From the NCBI GenBank assembly GCA_022841965.1, contig JALHQM010000011.1, positions 14,736 to 49,922 of the forward strand: DNA of 35,187 nt, written 5' to 3'. The notes under the pieces were generated by a model that saw only the letters and a list, made by a program, of their open reading frames with translations, did no database searches and was not told the origin of the DNA. Position numbers and translations under genes: made by a program. The DNA comes from Hyphomicrobium sp. (GTDB lineage Bacteria; Pseudomonadota; Alphaproteobacteria; Rhizobiales; Hyphomicrobiaceae). Numbering within the stretch: position 1 is the stretch's first letter; each line of letters starts with the position of its first letter. Positions 7,309 through 15,709 of this stretch are shown here, piece after piece.

Positions 7309-8556
7309 TCAGGTTTCGGTGGCGGAGCGTTTGAGGGTCACGCGATAGCCTGCCTTTTCGAGCTCGGTGACGGTATCGGTGAGGTGGCCGCTATCGCGCG
7401 TTTCGATCACGAGATTGAGTTCGGTGCCCTTGGCGGGGAGGTCGGTGAAGACGCGCTGGTGATAGACCTCGACGATGTTGGCGCCTGCCGATCCGATAAC
7501 GCCGGAGACCTTGGCGAGCTGACCGGGGCGATCTGGAATGTCGATGGCGAGGCGGGCGAGGCGGCCGTCGCGGGCGAGTTCGCGGGTGAGCACGCTGGCC
7601 AGGAGGCGCGAGTCGATGTTGCCACCGCACAGGACGAGCCCGACCTTGCGGCCGCGGAAACGGTGCGGATCGGCAATGATGGCGGCAAGGCCGGCGGCGC
7701 CTGCACCTTCGACGACGGTTTTTTCGATGGCGATCAACAGCGCCACGGCGCGTTCGATTTCGGCTTCGCTGACGAGCATGATGTCGTCGACGACGAGGGC
7801 GATGATGGCGCGGGTTATCGCGCCGGGTTCCTTGACGGCGATGCCTTCAGCGAGCGTGTCGCCGCCAATGGGTAAGTTTGCGTGTTTGATGAGGTTGTAC
7901 ATCGAGGGATAAAGAGCGGCTTCGACGCCGATGACGCGCGTTGAGGGCTTCAACGCGCGCGCAACCGTTCCCATGCCGGATATGAGGCCGCCGCCGCCGA
8001 TTGGAATGACGAGGTCGTCGAGATCGGGGTTTGCGCGCAGCATTTCCAACGCGATGGTCCCCTGCCCCGCGATGACTTTGGGGTCGTCGAAGGGATGGAT
8101 GAAGGTATAGCCTTCGTCGCGGGCCAACTGGCGGGTGATGGCGGCGCTGTCTTCGAAGGTGGCGCCTTCAAGGATGACGCGGGCGCCCAGCGCGCGGGTG
8201 TTTTCGACTTTCACCGCTGGCGTGCCTTCGGGCATGACGATGATGGCTGGAATGCCAAGGCGGGCTGCGTGATAGGCGACGCCCTGCGCGTGATTGCCAG
8301 CAGACATGGCGATGACGCCGGCAGCGCGTTCGGCTGCGGTGAGGCTCGCCAGCTTGTTCAATGCGCCGCGCTCCTTGTAGGCGGCGGTGAACTGCTGGTT
8401 TTCGAACTTCAACCAGATCTCGCAGCCGAGCAGCGCGGACAGCGTGCGGCTCACGGCGAATGGCGTTTCGACGATGGCACCCTGCAGCGTGGCCGCGGCG
8501 TCTTCGATCGCGGCGAGGGTGATCGGGGAAGTGGCGGGATTGATCGCGCCCGTCAT
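7309..8556 (-). CDS. Threonine ammonia-lyase (PLP-dependent, with ACT-type C-terminus)
   Basis: A 415-residue PLP enzyme that deaminates threonine (and often serine) to 2-oxobutyrate. The catalytic lysine is K61 (AAYKERGALNKL). The phosphate-binding glycine loop is IPIGGGGLISG, and SAGNHAQGVAYHAA is a further family signature. The last 80 or so residues (LARLAIDIPDRPGQLAKVSG) form an ACT-like regulatory domain. This length and architecture match the single-ACT threonine dehydratases of the TdcB/short IlvA type rather than the roughly 510-residue two-ACT IlvA. ATG 8556 has AGGAGA upstream; the frame runs on to 8757, but without a ribosome site. Divergent from the 3-hydroxyisobutyrate dehydrogenase homologue. 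Confidence 0.92.
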   Translation of the reverse strand: MTGAINPATSPITLAAIEDAAATLQGAIVETPFAVSRTLSALLGCEIWLKFENQQFTAAYKERGALNKLASLTAAERAAGVIAMSAGNHAQGVAYHAARLGIPAIIVMPEGTPAVKVENTRALGARVILEGATFEDSAAITRQLARDEGYTFIHPFDDPKVIAGQGTIALEMLRANPDLDDLVIPIGGGGLISGMGTVARALKPSTRVIGVEAALYPSMYNLIKHANLPIGGDTLAEGIAVKEPGAITRAIIALVVDDIMLVSEAEIERAVALLIAIEKTVVEGAGAAGLAAIIADPHRFRGRKVGLVLCGGNIDSRLLASVLTRELARDGRLARLAIDIPDRPGQLAKVSGVIGSAGANIVEVYHQRVFTDLPAKGTELNLVIETRDSGHLTDTVTELEKAGYRVTLKRSATET

Positions 8557-8722
8557 GGTTGTCTCCTGAGACGGCGGGGGGCCGGTCAGTTGACCATGGG
8601 ACGGAGTGGGTGATTCTGAAAGGTGGCGGGGCGTCGCCGATGGTGGGCTTCTGCCGAGACGAAGCCAGCGCGTTCCGGTATATCGCGACGACGACAGTTC
8701 GGATGGCGAAAGGACGCGGAGA

Positions 8723-9604
8723 ATGGCGAAGGTCGCGTGGATCGGGTTGGGCGTCATGGGGTTCCCAATGGCGGGGCATCTGCTGGTGCGCGGCGGCCAT
8801 GAGGTGACGGTCTACAATCGCACGCCGGCCAAAGCAGCGGCATGGGCTGAGACCTATCCGGGTGGCCGGGTGGCTGCGACGCCCGCCGACGCCGCGCGCG
8901 GGGCGGAGTTCGTGTTCGCCTGTGTGGGCAACGATGATGATTTGCGCGCAGTGACAGCGGGTCCCGAGGGCGCGTTCCAGACGATGGGCTCAGGGGCTGT
9001 GTTCACCGATCACACGACAGCGTCGGCAGACGTGGCGCGCGAACTTTATGCGAAGGCGCTGGCGCGCGGACTCTTCTTCATTGATGCGCCCGTGTCGGGC
9101 GGACAGGCGGGGGCTGCCAATGGCCAACTCGCCGTGATGTGCGGCGGTGATCCTGAGGCGTTCGACCGCGTGGGGCCGCTGTTGGCCACTTATGCGAAGC
9201 TGGCCAGTCTGATCGGGCCGTCGGGTTCGGGGCAATTGACGAAAATGGTCAATCAGATCGCGATTGCAGGGTTGGTGCAGGGGCTTTCCGAAGCGATCAA
9301 CTTCGCTGAGCGGGCAGGTCTGGATGTGGAGAGCGTGATCGGCATTATCTCGAAGGGGGCCGCGCAATCGTGGCAGATGGAGAACCGCTGGTCGACGATG
9401 CACGCACGGCAATTCGATTTCGGGTTTGCGGTCGATTGGATGCGAAAGGATTTGGGAATTTGTCTCGCTGAGGCGAAGCGCTGCGGTGCAGCAGTGCCGG
9501 TGGCGGAACTCGTGGATGGCTTTTATGCAGACGTGCAGGCCCGTGGTGGCGGGCGGTACGACACATCGAGCCTCATCACCCGCTTCGATGATCAGAAAGC
9601 GTAG
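8723..9604 (+). CDS. 3-hydroxyisobutyrate dehydrogenase family NAD(P)-dependent oxidoreductase
   Basis: A 293-residue beta-hydroxyacid dehydrogenase. It has an N-terminal dinucleotide motif (WIGLGVMGFPMAGHL, residues 6-20), the substrate signature DAPVSGGQAGA (121-131) and catalytic Lys174 in GQLTKMVNQ. The C-terminal helical domain follows. Members oxidise 3-hydroxyisobutyrate, tartronate semialdehyde, L-threonate or similar short hydroxyacids, and the exact substrate cannot be read from sequence. The start at 8723 (AGGA eight bases upstream) is chosen because the 39 residues ahead of it in the frame are low-complexity. Divergent neighbour of threonine ammonia-lyase, so a role in amino-acid catabolism is plausible. 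Confidence 0.88.
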   Translation: MAKVAWIGLGVMGFPMAGHLLVRGGHEVTVYNRTPAKAAAWAETYPGGRVAATPADAARGAEFVFACVGNDDDLRAVTAGPEGAFQTMGSGAVFTDHTTASADVARELYAKALARGLFFIDAPVSGGQAGAANGQLAVMCGGDPEAFDRVGPLLATYAKLASLIGPSGSGQLTKMVNQIAIAGLVQGLSEAINFAERAGLDVESVIGIISKGAAQSWQMENRWSTMHARQFDFGFAVDWMRKDLGICLAEAKRCGAAVPVAELVDGFYADVQARGGGRYDTSSLITRFDDQKA

Positions 9605-9771
9605 CGTGCAGCGCAACAGTGCGACGCACGCGCTTTATGCAATGTTCAGTAATAAATCTTGGTCGTCACACTCTCGACATTCGACGACAGTAGTCGCTTA
9701 CTGGGGACACGGGAGGTCAGCAGCACCGGTTTTGCGGATGGGGTTCCGCAGGGCCCAACAGGAGGACCACC

Positions 9772-9978
9772 ATGGCATTGCCGACGGTATCGATCGACAA
9801 CCGGGACATCATCCTGCTCAGTGGTTTTGAGACGGTGATTTCCGCCACCAGTGGAACGACCAAGAAGCCCTTCGTTGTTATTCTCGATGAACGTGAGCTG
9901 GAACGCTCGGTGAAGAATGACAATTCGGACGCTGTCGCTTACGGCTATGTTGCCGGGCGGTGGGTCGCTGTGGCTTAG
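9772..9978 (+). CDS. Orphan 68-residue protein of unknown function
   Basis: A strong ribosome site (CAGGAGGACCACC) precedes ATG 9772 and a strong terminator follows 20 bases after the stop, so a single-gene transcript is likely. The protein is soluble, with a beta-rich pattern (DIILLSGFETVISAT, KPFVVILDERELERS, AYGYVAGRWVAVA) and no signal peptide. I do not recognise the family. The expression signals suggest a well-translated product. Confidence 0.72.
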   Translation: MALPTVSIDNRDIILLSGFETVISATSGTTKKPFVVILDERELERSVKNDNSDAVAYGYVAGRWVAVA

Positions 9979-9998
9979 ACTGCTCACCTCAACATTCG

Positions 9999-10033
9999 AA
10001 GGGCGCGCCAGCTGAGGCTGACGCGCCCTTTTT
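9999..10033 (+). terminator. Strong Rho-independent terminator
   Basis: 14-bp stem (AAGGGCGCGCCAGC / GCTGACGCGCCCTT, one mismatch) with loop TGAG, followed by a T-run. It ends the 68-residue gene and may also work for the convergent Lrp-type gene. Confidence 0.82.
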
Positions 10034-10055
10034 CATTCGCGCGGCGCAAAGACCG

Positions 10056-10544
10056 TCAGATCTGCGAACCGTTTCGCGGCGCGCGGGCGAATTGGAGCGG
10101 CAGTGCGGTGGTGTATTTCATCTGCTCCATGGCGAAAGCAGACGACACCTTCGCGATCTCAATGCGCGAGATCATTTTTTTGTAGAACTCGTCGTAGGCG
10201 CGGATGTCTGGAACGACGACGCGCAAAAGGTAGTCGACCTCGCCGGACATGCGATAGAATTCGATGACTTCGGGGAAGTCGTCGACGGCCTTGTGGAATT
10301 TTTCCAGCCATGCGGTCGAGTGCTTGTCGGTTTTGATCGAGACGAAGACGGTGACGCCGGCGTTGATCTTTTCCGGTTCCAGTACGGCAACCCGTTTGCG
10401 GATAACGCCCGTTTCCTCAAGTTTCTGGATGCGGCGCCAGCAGGGCGTCGTGGACAGACCGACCTCCTTGCCGATGTCGGCGACGGGACGGGTGCAGTCT
10501 TCCTGCAAGATCGAGAGGATTTTGACGTCCATTTCGTCGAGCAT
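10056..10544 (-). CDS. Lrp/AsnC family transcriptional regulator
   Basis: A 162-residue regulator. The N-terminal winged helix-turn-helix (about 5-60) contains DVKILSILQEDCTRPVADI and the recognition helix GLSTTPCWRRIQKLEETGVI. The C-terminal RAM/ACT-like effector domain contains VEVIEFYRMSGEVDYLLRVV-type residues (EVIEFYRMSGEVDYLLRVVV). Such proteins sense amino acids and regulate their transport or metabolism. The ATG at 10544 has GGAGG six bases upstream. The 5' region (about 10557-10620) is AT-rich and probably holds its own promoter. The target is unknown; a threonine ammonia-lyase lies about 1.5 kb away. Confidence 0.92.
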   Translation of the reverse strand: MLDEMDVKILSILQEDCTRPVADIGKEVGLSTTPCWRRIQKLEETGVIRKRVAVLEPEKINAGVTVFVSIKTDKHSTAWLEKFHKAVDDFPEVIEFYRMSGEVDYLLRVVVPDIRAYDEFYKKMISRIEIAKVSSAFAMEQMKYTTALPLQFARAPRNGSQI

Positions 10545-10724
10545 GCGGCCTCCAGTGAGAAATATCATTCCAGATAGTATGCCCGAGGTCGCACCAAGTG
10601 AAAAGATATTGTCGGATTAAGACGGTCTGGGGAACCGAAAACCGTGATGGAGGCGTGCCATGCCGGTGTGCCGGATCATGGACTGCTGATGCCTTCAAAA
10701 CAGCTTTTGGCGATCAGAGCTTGG

Positions 10725-11468
10725 TCACAACGCGATCTTTAGCCCGTCGGTGGCCATGGTGACGGTTGGATGGACGACATGATGCTGGTTGGCCAGCATA
10801 TCGCTGCCCATGTGCGTGAGCAGGATTTTGCGCGCGCTGATGCGCGGCAGCTGGGTTTCGATGGTGCGCCAATTCATATGGTAGCGGGCGGGATTGTCAT
10901 AGGCGTAGCACTCGGAGATGTAGAGGTCCGCGCCGCTGGCGGCGTCGATGAGGTTTTCGACCCATTCGGTGTCGCCGGAAAAGGCGATGGTTCGGCCATC
11001 GACGGCGAAGCGCAGGGCATACGGGGGGGCGCCAGACGGGTGCTTCACTTCGAAGGGCGTGACTGTGACGGCGCCTTCGGAGAGCGGTTCGCGATCACGG
11101 TATGTGCGGAAGGTCAGGGCGAAAGGACGTGGTGTCGTTGTGGAACCGGGGAATAGGGCTTCGGCGGCTGCCGCGAAGCGCTCCTCGATGCCCGCTGGGC
11201 CGGTGACGACGAGGGGTGCGGTTCGCCGGCCCACGTGGATGGCGTGGATCAGCCACCAGACCAAACCCGAAAAGTGATCGCCGTGCAGATGGGAGATGAA
11301 AATGGTGCCGATGGTGTTCGGGTCGATGCCTTCGCGCTGGAGCCCAATCAAGCTCGTAGCGCCGCAATCGATCAGGAATGCGCCACTTGAATGGGTTACG
11401 TGGAAGCAGGTTTGAAGGCGTCCGCCGCTGCCAAACGCATCGCCACTGCCGATTACGGTAAGTTGCAT
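10725..11468 (-). CDS. MBL-fold metallo-hydrolase (RNase Z-like)
   Basis: A 247-residue metallo-beta-lactamase-fold protein with the signature SHLHGDH (His60, His62, Asp64, His65). Further metal ligands are likely in EVKHPSG, the segment FSGDTEW and the C-terminal LTHMGSDM. The N-terminus (MQLTVIGSGDAFGSGGRLQT) is the usual start of the RNase Z/ElaC-like or arylsulfatase-like subgroup. It lacks the long flexible arm of true RNase Z, so tRNA processing cannot be asserted. It lies upstream of the Lrp gene on the same strand with a gap of 180 bases. Confidence 0.85.
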   Translation of the reverse strand: MQLTVIGSGDAFGSGGRLQTCFHVTHSSGAFLIDCGATSLIGLQREGIDPNTIGTIFISHLHGDHFSGLVWWLIHAIHVGRRTAPLVVTGPAGIEERFAAAAEALFPGSTTTPRPFALTFRTYRDREPLSEGAVTVTPFEVKHPSGAPPYALRFAVDGRTIAFSGDTEWVENLIDAASGADLYISECYAYDNPARYHMNWRTIETQLPRISARKILLTHMGSDMLANQHHVVHPTVTMATDGLKIAL

Positions 11469-11601
11469 GTCGCCCCAATACTCTTTCGAGTGAGGGACGC
11501 TAGACGGATTGGTTCGGCCTCACTGTTCCGCAGGTAACAGCGCTGGGCGCTGGGGGCAACCGGTGCTGATCAAGTGCCGCGATCGATCAACTGTCCGGGT
11601 C

Positions 11602-12177
11602 TCAGGCCCCGCCGTTGTTGCGGCGCCGCCACTCTTGGGGGTGCTCGAACTCTGAGGCCCATATTCCACGCCGGGCGGACTTGGCGTCTCTCTCCTCGCT
11701 CTGAAAGGCGCCGAATGACACGGCAAAGCCTTCAGCGACCATTTGGGCGTTCAAATTGCTGCCGGATGCGGCGTAGCAGGTGGCGAGGCGCCGGCCGTGC
11801 TGGTCGGTCGAATGGATGTCGCAGCGGATTGGTTGGCCGCTGGTGAGACGCTGGAGGGTGCGCTTGGCGTCCTCGCCGCAGCGCCAGTCGCGACCGTCGC
11901 GCGTGCAGGTTTGCCGGCCTTCTGGGGCGTCTATGCCTTGCATGCGCACTTCGGTTTGACCCATGAAAAAGCTATCGCCGTCGACGAAGCGTGGGCGGCC
12001 TTCCACTGATCCCTCGACGCTCGCCGGCAGGCATCGGGAGAGTGCGGCTGCAGCGAGAGCGAACAGGATGAGGACCACGCTACGGGCGGCGTTGCGCTGA
12101 GGTCCCGATGGCACGCGCGGGCCGCGCCGTTGATTTTCCCGGCTCCTCGTCTGCTGCCAGGCCCGACCAATTCCCAT
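11602..12177 (-). CDS. Membrane-anchored thermonuclease-family (SNase) protein
   Basis: A 191-residue protein. A basic N-terminus (about 30 residues) and one hydrophobic segment (SVVLILFALAAAALSRCLPA) are followed by a staphylococcal-nuclease-type domain: VDGDSFFMGQTEVRMQGIDA with the conserved Arg and Asp, and GRRLATCYAASG. Members hydrolyse nucleic acids, or have lost that activity and serve other roles. The domain contains several Cys residues, as expected outside the cytoplasm. ATG 12177 is preferred for its GGGGAG ribosome site at eight bases; the frame extends nine codons further to a TTG. Confidence 0.78.
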   Translation of the reverse strand: MGIGRAWQQTRSRENQRRGPRVPSGPQRNAARSVVLILFALAAAALSRCLPASVEGSVEGRPRFVDGDSFFMGQTEVRMQGIDAPEGRQTCTRDGRDWRCGEDAKRTLQRLTSGQPIRCDIHSTDQHGRRLATCYAASGSNLNAQMVAEGFAVSFGAFQSEERDAKSARRGIWASEFEHPQEWRRRNNGGA

Positions 12178-12223
12178 GAGATGACTCCCCGATTTCATCC
12201 TCAAGTAAACACTACCTTAGCGA

Positions 12224-13924
12224 ATGACTGCGAAATTAACGATGGTTGGCACCGATGCGGTCGCGGCCGGTTCTAACTTCGCCACCGGGGGCAAGTTGAG
12301 CCGCGCGCTGTGCTCGTCGTGCCTGGGTGGCGGCGGAATGACGAAAAGCGCAACAGTCGACCAACTTCAAAGGCAGAAGCAGCGGATGGAAACGCGTCAG
12401 CGGCGCGCTGACGACATCCGCGCTGCGCGTGAACGGCTGAGCGGGGCTAGCAGTCTCAAGCCGGAGTTCGAGTACGAACTTCTGGCGATGTTCGCACGCA
12501 ACGAGGTCGGCGCCGCGTTCACGATGCCGGCGTTATCAGTGATCTTTGCTCTGGCCGCGATGTTCTGGGCGCCCGCACAGGAGGCAATCGTCTGGTTGGG
12601 CCTTGTGATTACCGCGAAAGTGATTTTGATCGAGTCGTGCCGCAGGTATTTGGCGCAACCGCGCGAGCAGATCGATCTGAATGTCTGGCGGCGCCGGCTC
12701 ATTCTTTCCGAACTTCTCAACGGCATGATCTGGGCCTGCTTCGCGCTCGTTGGATTAGGTGAATTGGGTGTCGCAGAGCAAGGCACCGTCTTTGCCTCGC
12801 ACGTCTTTCTCTTTGCAACGCTCATCGTTGTTCTCGCCGTCCGCATGAGTTTCGGTTCGACGGTGATGGGCATTCTGTATGCCGGCACGCTTCCGATGAC
12901 CATCGTGGTCGTTTCGCGGCTCATCATGGGGGACGATCCGTTTTATTACGCGCTGGCTTCGATGTCGGCGGGCGTGAACGTCTACTTCATCTTCCTCGCC
13001 AAGGGGCTGCATTCGACAGCACTGGCCATGCTTGAATTCCGGGCGCAAAAGGATGCCCTCATCTCCGAACTCGAGGAAGCACGGTTGCTTTCTGATGAGG
13101 CGCGCCGGCGGGCTGAAACGGCCAACAAGGCCAAGTCGCGCTTTTTGGCGACCATGAGCCATGAATTGCGCACGCCGTTGAACGCCATCATGGGTTTCTC
13201 GGAAGTGATGAAGACCGAGGTCATGGGGCCGATCGGCAGCCCGTTGTACAAGGAATACGCTGGCAACATTCACGATAGCGGAAAGCACCTCCTGCACCTG
13301 ATTAACGAGATCCTGGACCTGTCGCGGATTGAGGCTGGCCGGTACGAGCTGCATGAAGAGCCCCTGCGCTTTAGCGACATCGCAGAAGACTGCGTGCGCT
13401 TGTTGAAGCTGAGGGCGCAATCCAAGTCCATTGAGTTGGTCGAGGATTACGATTCATCGTTGGCGCAGGTGTGGGGTGATCAACGCGCGCTGCGGCAGAT
13501 CTGTCTCAACCTGATGTCGAATGCACTGAAGTTCACGCCCAAGGGTGGGCGGATCACGATCACCGTGGGTGCGATGGTGGACGGGGGACAATATTTGTCC
13601 GTTCTCGATACAGGGCCGGGTATTCCGGCCGACGAGATCCCGAAGGTTTTACAGGTCTTCGGCCAGGGGTCGCTTGCCCACGAGACGGCTGAGGGCGGGA
13701 CGGGTCTCGGATTGCCGATTGTCCAGAACCTCATCGAATTGCATGGCGGAGCGTTCGAACTCCTGTCGGAATTGCGCAAGGGCACGGAAGCGATCATTAC
13801 GCTGCCCAAGCAGCGGGTTCTGGCCGCCGTGCCGCCTTTGCAGCCGCTCGGGCAGGAGCGCCATCGGGGTGTGCAGCAGGGGCGCTCGCCGCGGCATGGC
13901 CGGCTGAGGGCGCTGGCGTCCTGA
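12224..13924 (+). CDS. PleC/DivJ/PdhS-like membrane sensor histidine kinase
   Basis: A 566-residue kinase. The middle part (about 95-265) has around six hydrophobic segments, then a coiled linker (EARLLSDEARRRAETANKAK). The HisKA domain has His313 (SHELRTPLNAIMGFSEVMK) and the PGM.Y helix typical of PdhS-family alphaproteobacterial kinases (GSPLYKEYAGNIHDSGKHLL). The HATPase domain has NLMSNALKF, DTGPGIPADE and GGTGLGLPIV. The C-terminal 45 residues are basic and disordered. The family controls DivK or other cell-cycle regulators, but no partner is adjacent. The start is uncertain: ATG 12224 has no ribosome site, and ATG 12338 (GGCGGA upstream) is a plausible shorter start. Confidence 0.85.
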   Translation: MTAKLTMVGTDAVAAGSNFATGGKLSRALCSSCLGGGGMTKSATVDQLQRQKQRMETRQRRADDIRAARERLSGASSLKPEFEYELLAMFARNEVGAAFTMPALSVIFALAAMFWAPAQEAIVWLGLVITAKVILIESCRRYLAQPREQIDLNVWRRRLILSELLNGMIWACFALVGLGELGVAEQGTVFASHVFLFATLIVVLAVRMSFGSTVMGILYAGTLPMTIVVVSRLIMGDDPFYYALASMSAGVNVYFIFLAKGLHSTALAMLEFRAQKDALISELEEARLLSDEARRRAETANKAKSRFLATMSHELRTPLNAIMGFSEVMKTEVMGPIGSPLYKEYAGNIHDSGKHLLHLINEILDLSRIEAGRYELHEEPLRFSDIAEDCVRLLKLRAQSKSIELVEDYDSSLAQVWGDQRALRQICLNLMSNALKFTPKGGRITITVGAMVDGGQYLSVLDTGPGIPADEIPKVLQVFGQGSLAHETAEGGTGLGLPIVQNLIELHGGAFELLSELRKGTEAIITLPKQRVLAAVPPLQPLGQERHRGVQQGRSPRHGRLRALAS

Positions 13925-14069
13925 TCGTTGCGGTGGGGTTGACTTTGATTGCGACCTCACCCAGCGCCTGCGGCGCGCCAACTCTTGCGTGTGGGAGCCG
14001 TGGCGCTTAAGTGAAGATGATACGGATCGGCGTGCGGCCGGCCTTGCTTAGAAACTTCTGGACGCCTCG

Positions 14070-14255
14070 ATGGAATTGCCCCGCATTGAATCTCCGTGCA
14101 TCAAAACGTGCGTGATCGACGCAACGACGCGGCTGTGCGAGGGTTGTGGCCGGACGATCGATGAGATTGCCGCGTGGTCGACCTACACATCGCAGCATCG
14201 GCGCCGGATTATGGCGGAGTTGCCCAACCGCTTGAAGGGCGCAAACAAGGCGTGA
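14070..14255 (+). CDS. DUF1289 cysteine-rich small protein
   Basis: A 61-residue protein with four cysteines in the DUF1289 arrangement: SPCIKTCVID near the start and LCEGCGRTIDEIAAW after it. It probably binds zinc or an Fe-S cluster. No biochemical role is established to my knowledge. It ends four bases before the first protease gene, and the three genes that follow one another may be one transcript. Confidence 0.88.
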   Translation: MELPRIESPCIKTCVIDATTRLCEGCGRTIDEIAAWSTYTSQHRRRIMAELPNRLKGANKA

Positions 14256-14259
14256 CCTC

Positions 14260-14967
14260 ATGCTCGTTTGGCTGATGGTGCTGCTCGCGGCACTTTTGGG
14301 ACTGTTCTATCTCCTGTCTGGCCACGACAGCCCGCTGAGCACCCTAGAAAGTGGTGAGATTGCAGTTGCCGTCGTGTTCGGGTCGTTGGCTTTGCTGTAT
14401 CTGGCGTCGCTCGCCAGCGACTATCGCGGACGGGCGCTGCAGGGATTGCGGCACGCTGGAATTTGGGTTGGGCTCTTTTTTGTTTTGATCGCGGCGTATG
14501 CCTATCGCGACGACCTCGGGCATGTGGCGCGGCGGGTCGGCGGCGAGTTGCTGCCGGCGGGCGTGCCGCTGCCGGAGGCCGCTGATGCGCAGGGCGAGCG
14601 GGCGGTGCGGTTGCGCAAGCATTTGAGCGGACATTTTCTAGCGCGCGGAGCGGTCAACGGTGCTCCCGTCTCGATGCTGGTCGATACGGGCGCATCGACT
14701 GTGGTGCTGAAACCGGCGGACGCGGAGCGGGCGGGGATCGATGTGTCGGCTTTGACGTTCTCAGTTCCCGTATCCACTGCCAATGGTACGACATTTGCCG
14801 CGCCCGTGCGGCTCCGCTCAATTGCGATCGGCGACATTGTGGTGAACGACGTCGAGGCGCTGGTGTCGAAGCCGGGAAATCTTAACGAAAGTTTGCTCGG
14901 TATGAGTTTTTTAAGGCGTTTGCGCTCCTATGAGTTCAGCGGCGATTTTCTGACGCTCCGGGGCTGA
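14260..14967 (+). CDS. Membrane-anchored retropepsin-like aspartyl protease (TIGR02281 type)
   Basis: A 235-residue protein. Three hydrophobic segments occupy the first 90 residues (start MLVWLMVLLAALLGLFYLL). A C-terminal clan AA aspartic protease domain follows, with catalytic motif VDTGAST (Asp142) and a Leu-Leu-Gly-Met C-terminal hairpin (ESLLGMSFLRRL). Such one-domain proteases work as dimers, here probably facing the periplasm. Substrates are unknown. DUF1289 lies four bases upstream, and a paralogous protease is next downstream. Confidence 0.88.
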   Translation: MLVWLMVLLAALLGLFYLLSGHDSPLSTLESGEIAVAVVFGSLALLYLASLASDYRGRALQGLRHAGIWVGLFFVLIAAYAYRDDLGHVARRVGGELLPAGVPLPEAADAQGERAVRLRKHLSGHFLARGAVNGAPVSMLVDTGASTVVLKPADAERAGIDVSALTFSVPVSTANGTTFAAPVRLRSIAIGDIVVNDVEALVSKPGNLNESLLGMSFLRRLRSYEFSGDFLTLRG

Positions 14968-15021
14968 ACCGCTCCGGGTCAAACGCCGGGTCGTATCTCA
15001 GTTTTGTGAGTGGCCTCTCTC

Positions 15022-15603
15022 ATGTTTTCCTCCGGTTATCGCGCGCTTCTTGGTGAAGTGGCTTCGTGGGTTTTCTTCGCGGGCGTCTTGGTTGCGTGCG
15101 TGACGCATTTCGATGAGTTGAAAGCCGTTGGGCACCGCTTCATGGGAACCGACCCGGGCATTCTGGCCGCGGTGCGGGCGGGCGATGGCGTCGTGGAACC
15201 GGCTGTGATGGAGCCTCCTGTCGCGGAGAGCGGATACACGGTGGAATTGCCGGTCGGGCAGGATGGCCACTATCACACGGATGTGGAGATCAACGGCCGG
15301 ACCGTCGCGGTGATGGTCGATTCTGGTGCGTCTGTGGTGGCGTTAACCGCGGAAGATGCCGAAACGGCGGGGATTTTCGTCACCGACCGGGATTTCACGG
15401 CGAAGATTCAGACCGCGAACGGAACGGCGCGCGTGGCGCCGGTCTTTCTGGACGACGTCAGCATCGGCGATATTACGGTGCGTGACGTTCGGGCCGTGGT
15501 CTCGGAGCCGGGCGCGCTCCATGTGTCGCTGCTCGGCATGACGTTTCTCAATCAATTGGACCGGGTGGACATGCGGTCGGGGAAACTTATTCTCCAAGAC
15601 TGA
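15022..15603 (+). CDS. Second retropepsin-like aspartyl protease (TIGR02281 type)
   Basis: About 193 residues. One N-terminal hydrophobic segment (VASWVFFAGVLVACVTHF) is followed by a linker and a clan AA domain with the catalytic motif VDSGASVV (Asp100 in this numbering). SLLGMTFLNQL matches the paralogue upstream. It is the second of a tandem pair with the same protease core but a different membrane anchor (one segment instead of three). Start: ATG 15022; a GTG 12 bases earlier is possible, and neither has a strong ribosome site. Confidence 0.85.
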   Translation: MFSSGYRALLGEVASWVFFAGVLVACVTHFDELKAVGHRFMGTDPGILAAVRAGDGVVEPAVMEPPVAESGYTVELPVGQDGHYHTDVEINGRTVAVMVDSGASVVALTAEDAETAGIFVTDRDFTAKIQTANGTARVAPVFLDDVSIGDITVRDVRAVVSEPGALHVSLLGMTFLNQLDRVDMRSGKLILQD

Positions 15604-15625
15604 CGTTCGGTCTATGTCTCGGCCC

Positions 15626-15657
15626 GCGCGCTGCCACAATATGGGGGCAGAGCGCGC
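15626..15657 (+). terminator. Hairpin between the protease and phosphohexomutase genes
   Basis: Ten paired bases (GCGCG-CTGCC / GGCAG-(AG)-CGCGC) with a two-base bulge and a ten-base loop. T-rich sequence follows only about 25 bases later, so it may be a weak terminator or attenuating stem. Confidence 0.3.
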
Positions 15658-15709
15658 TTGCGCTTGATCGCGCTTCGATTTCGATTTTTCGCAGAAACAT
15701 AGGTTGCTC

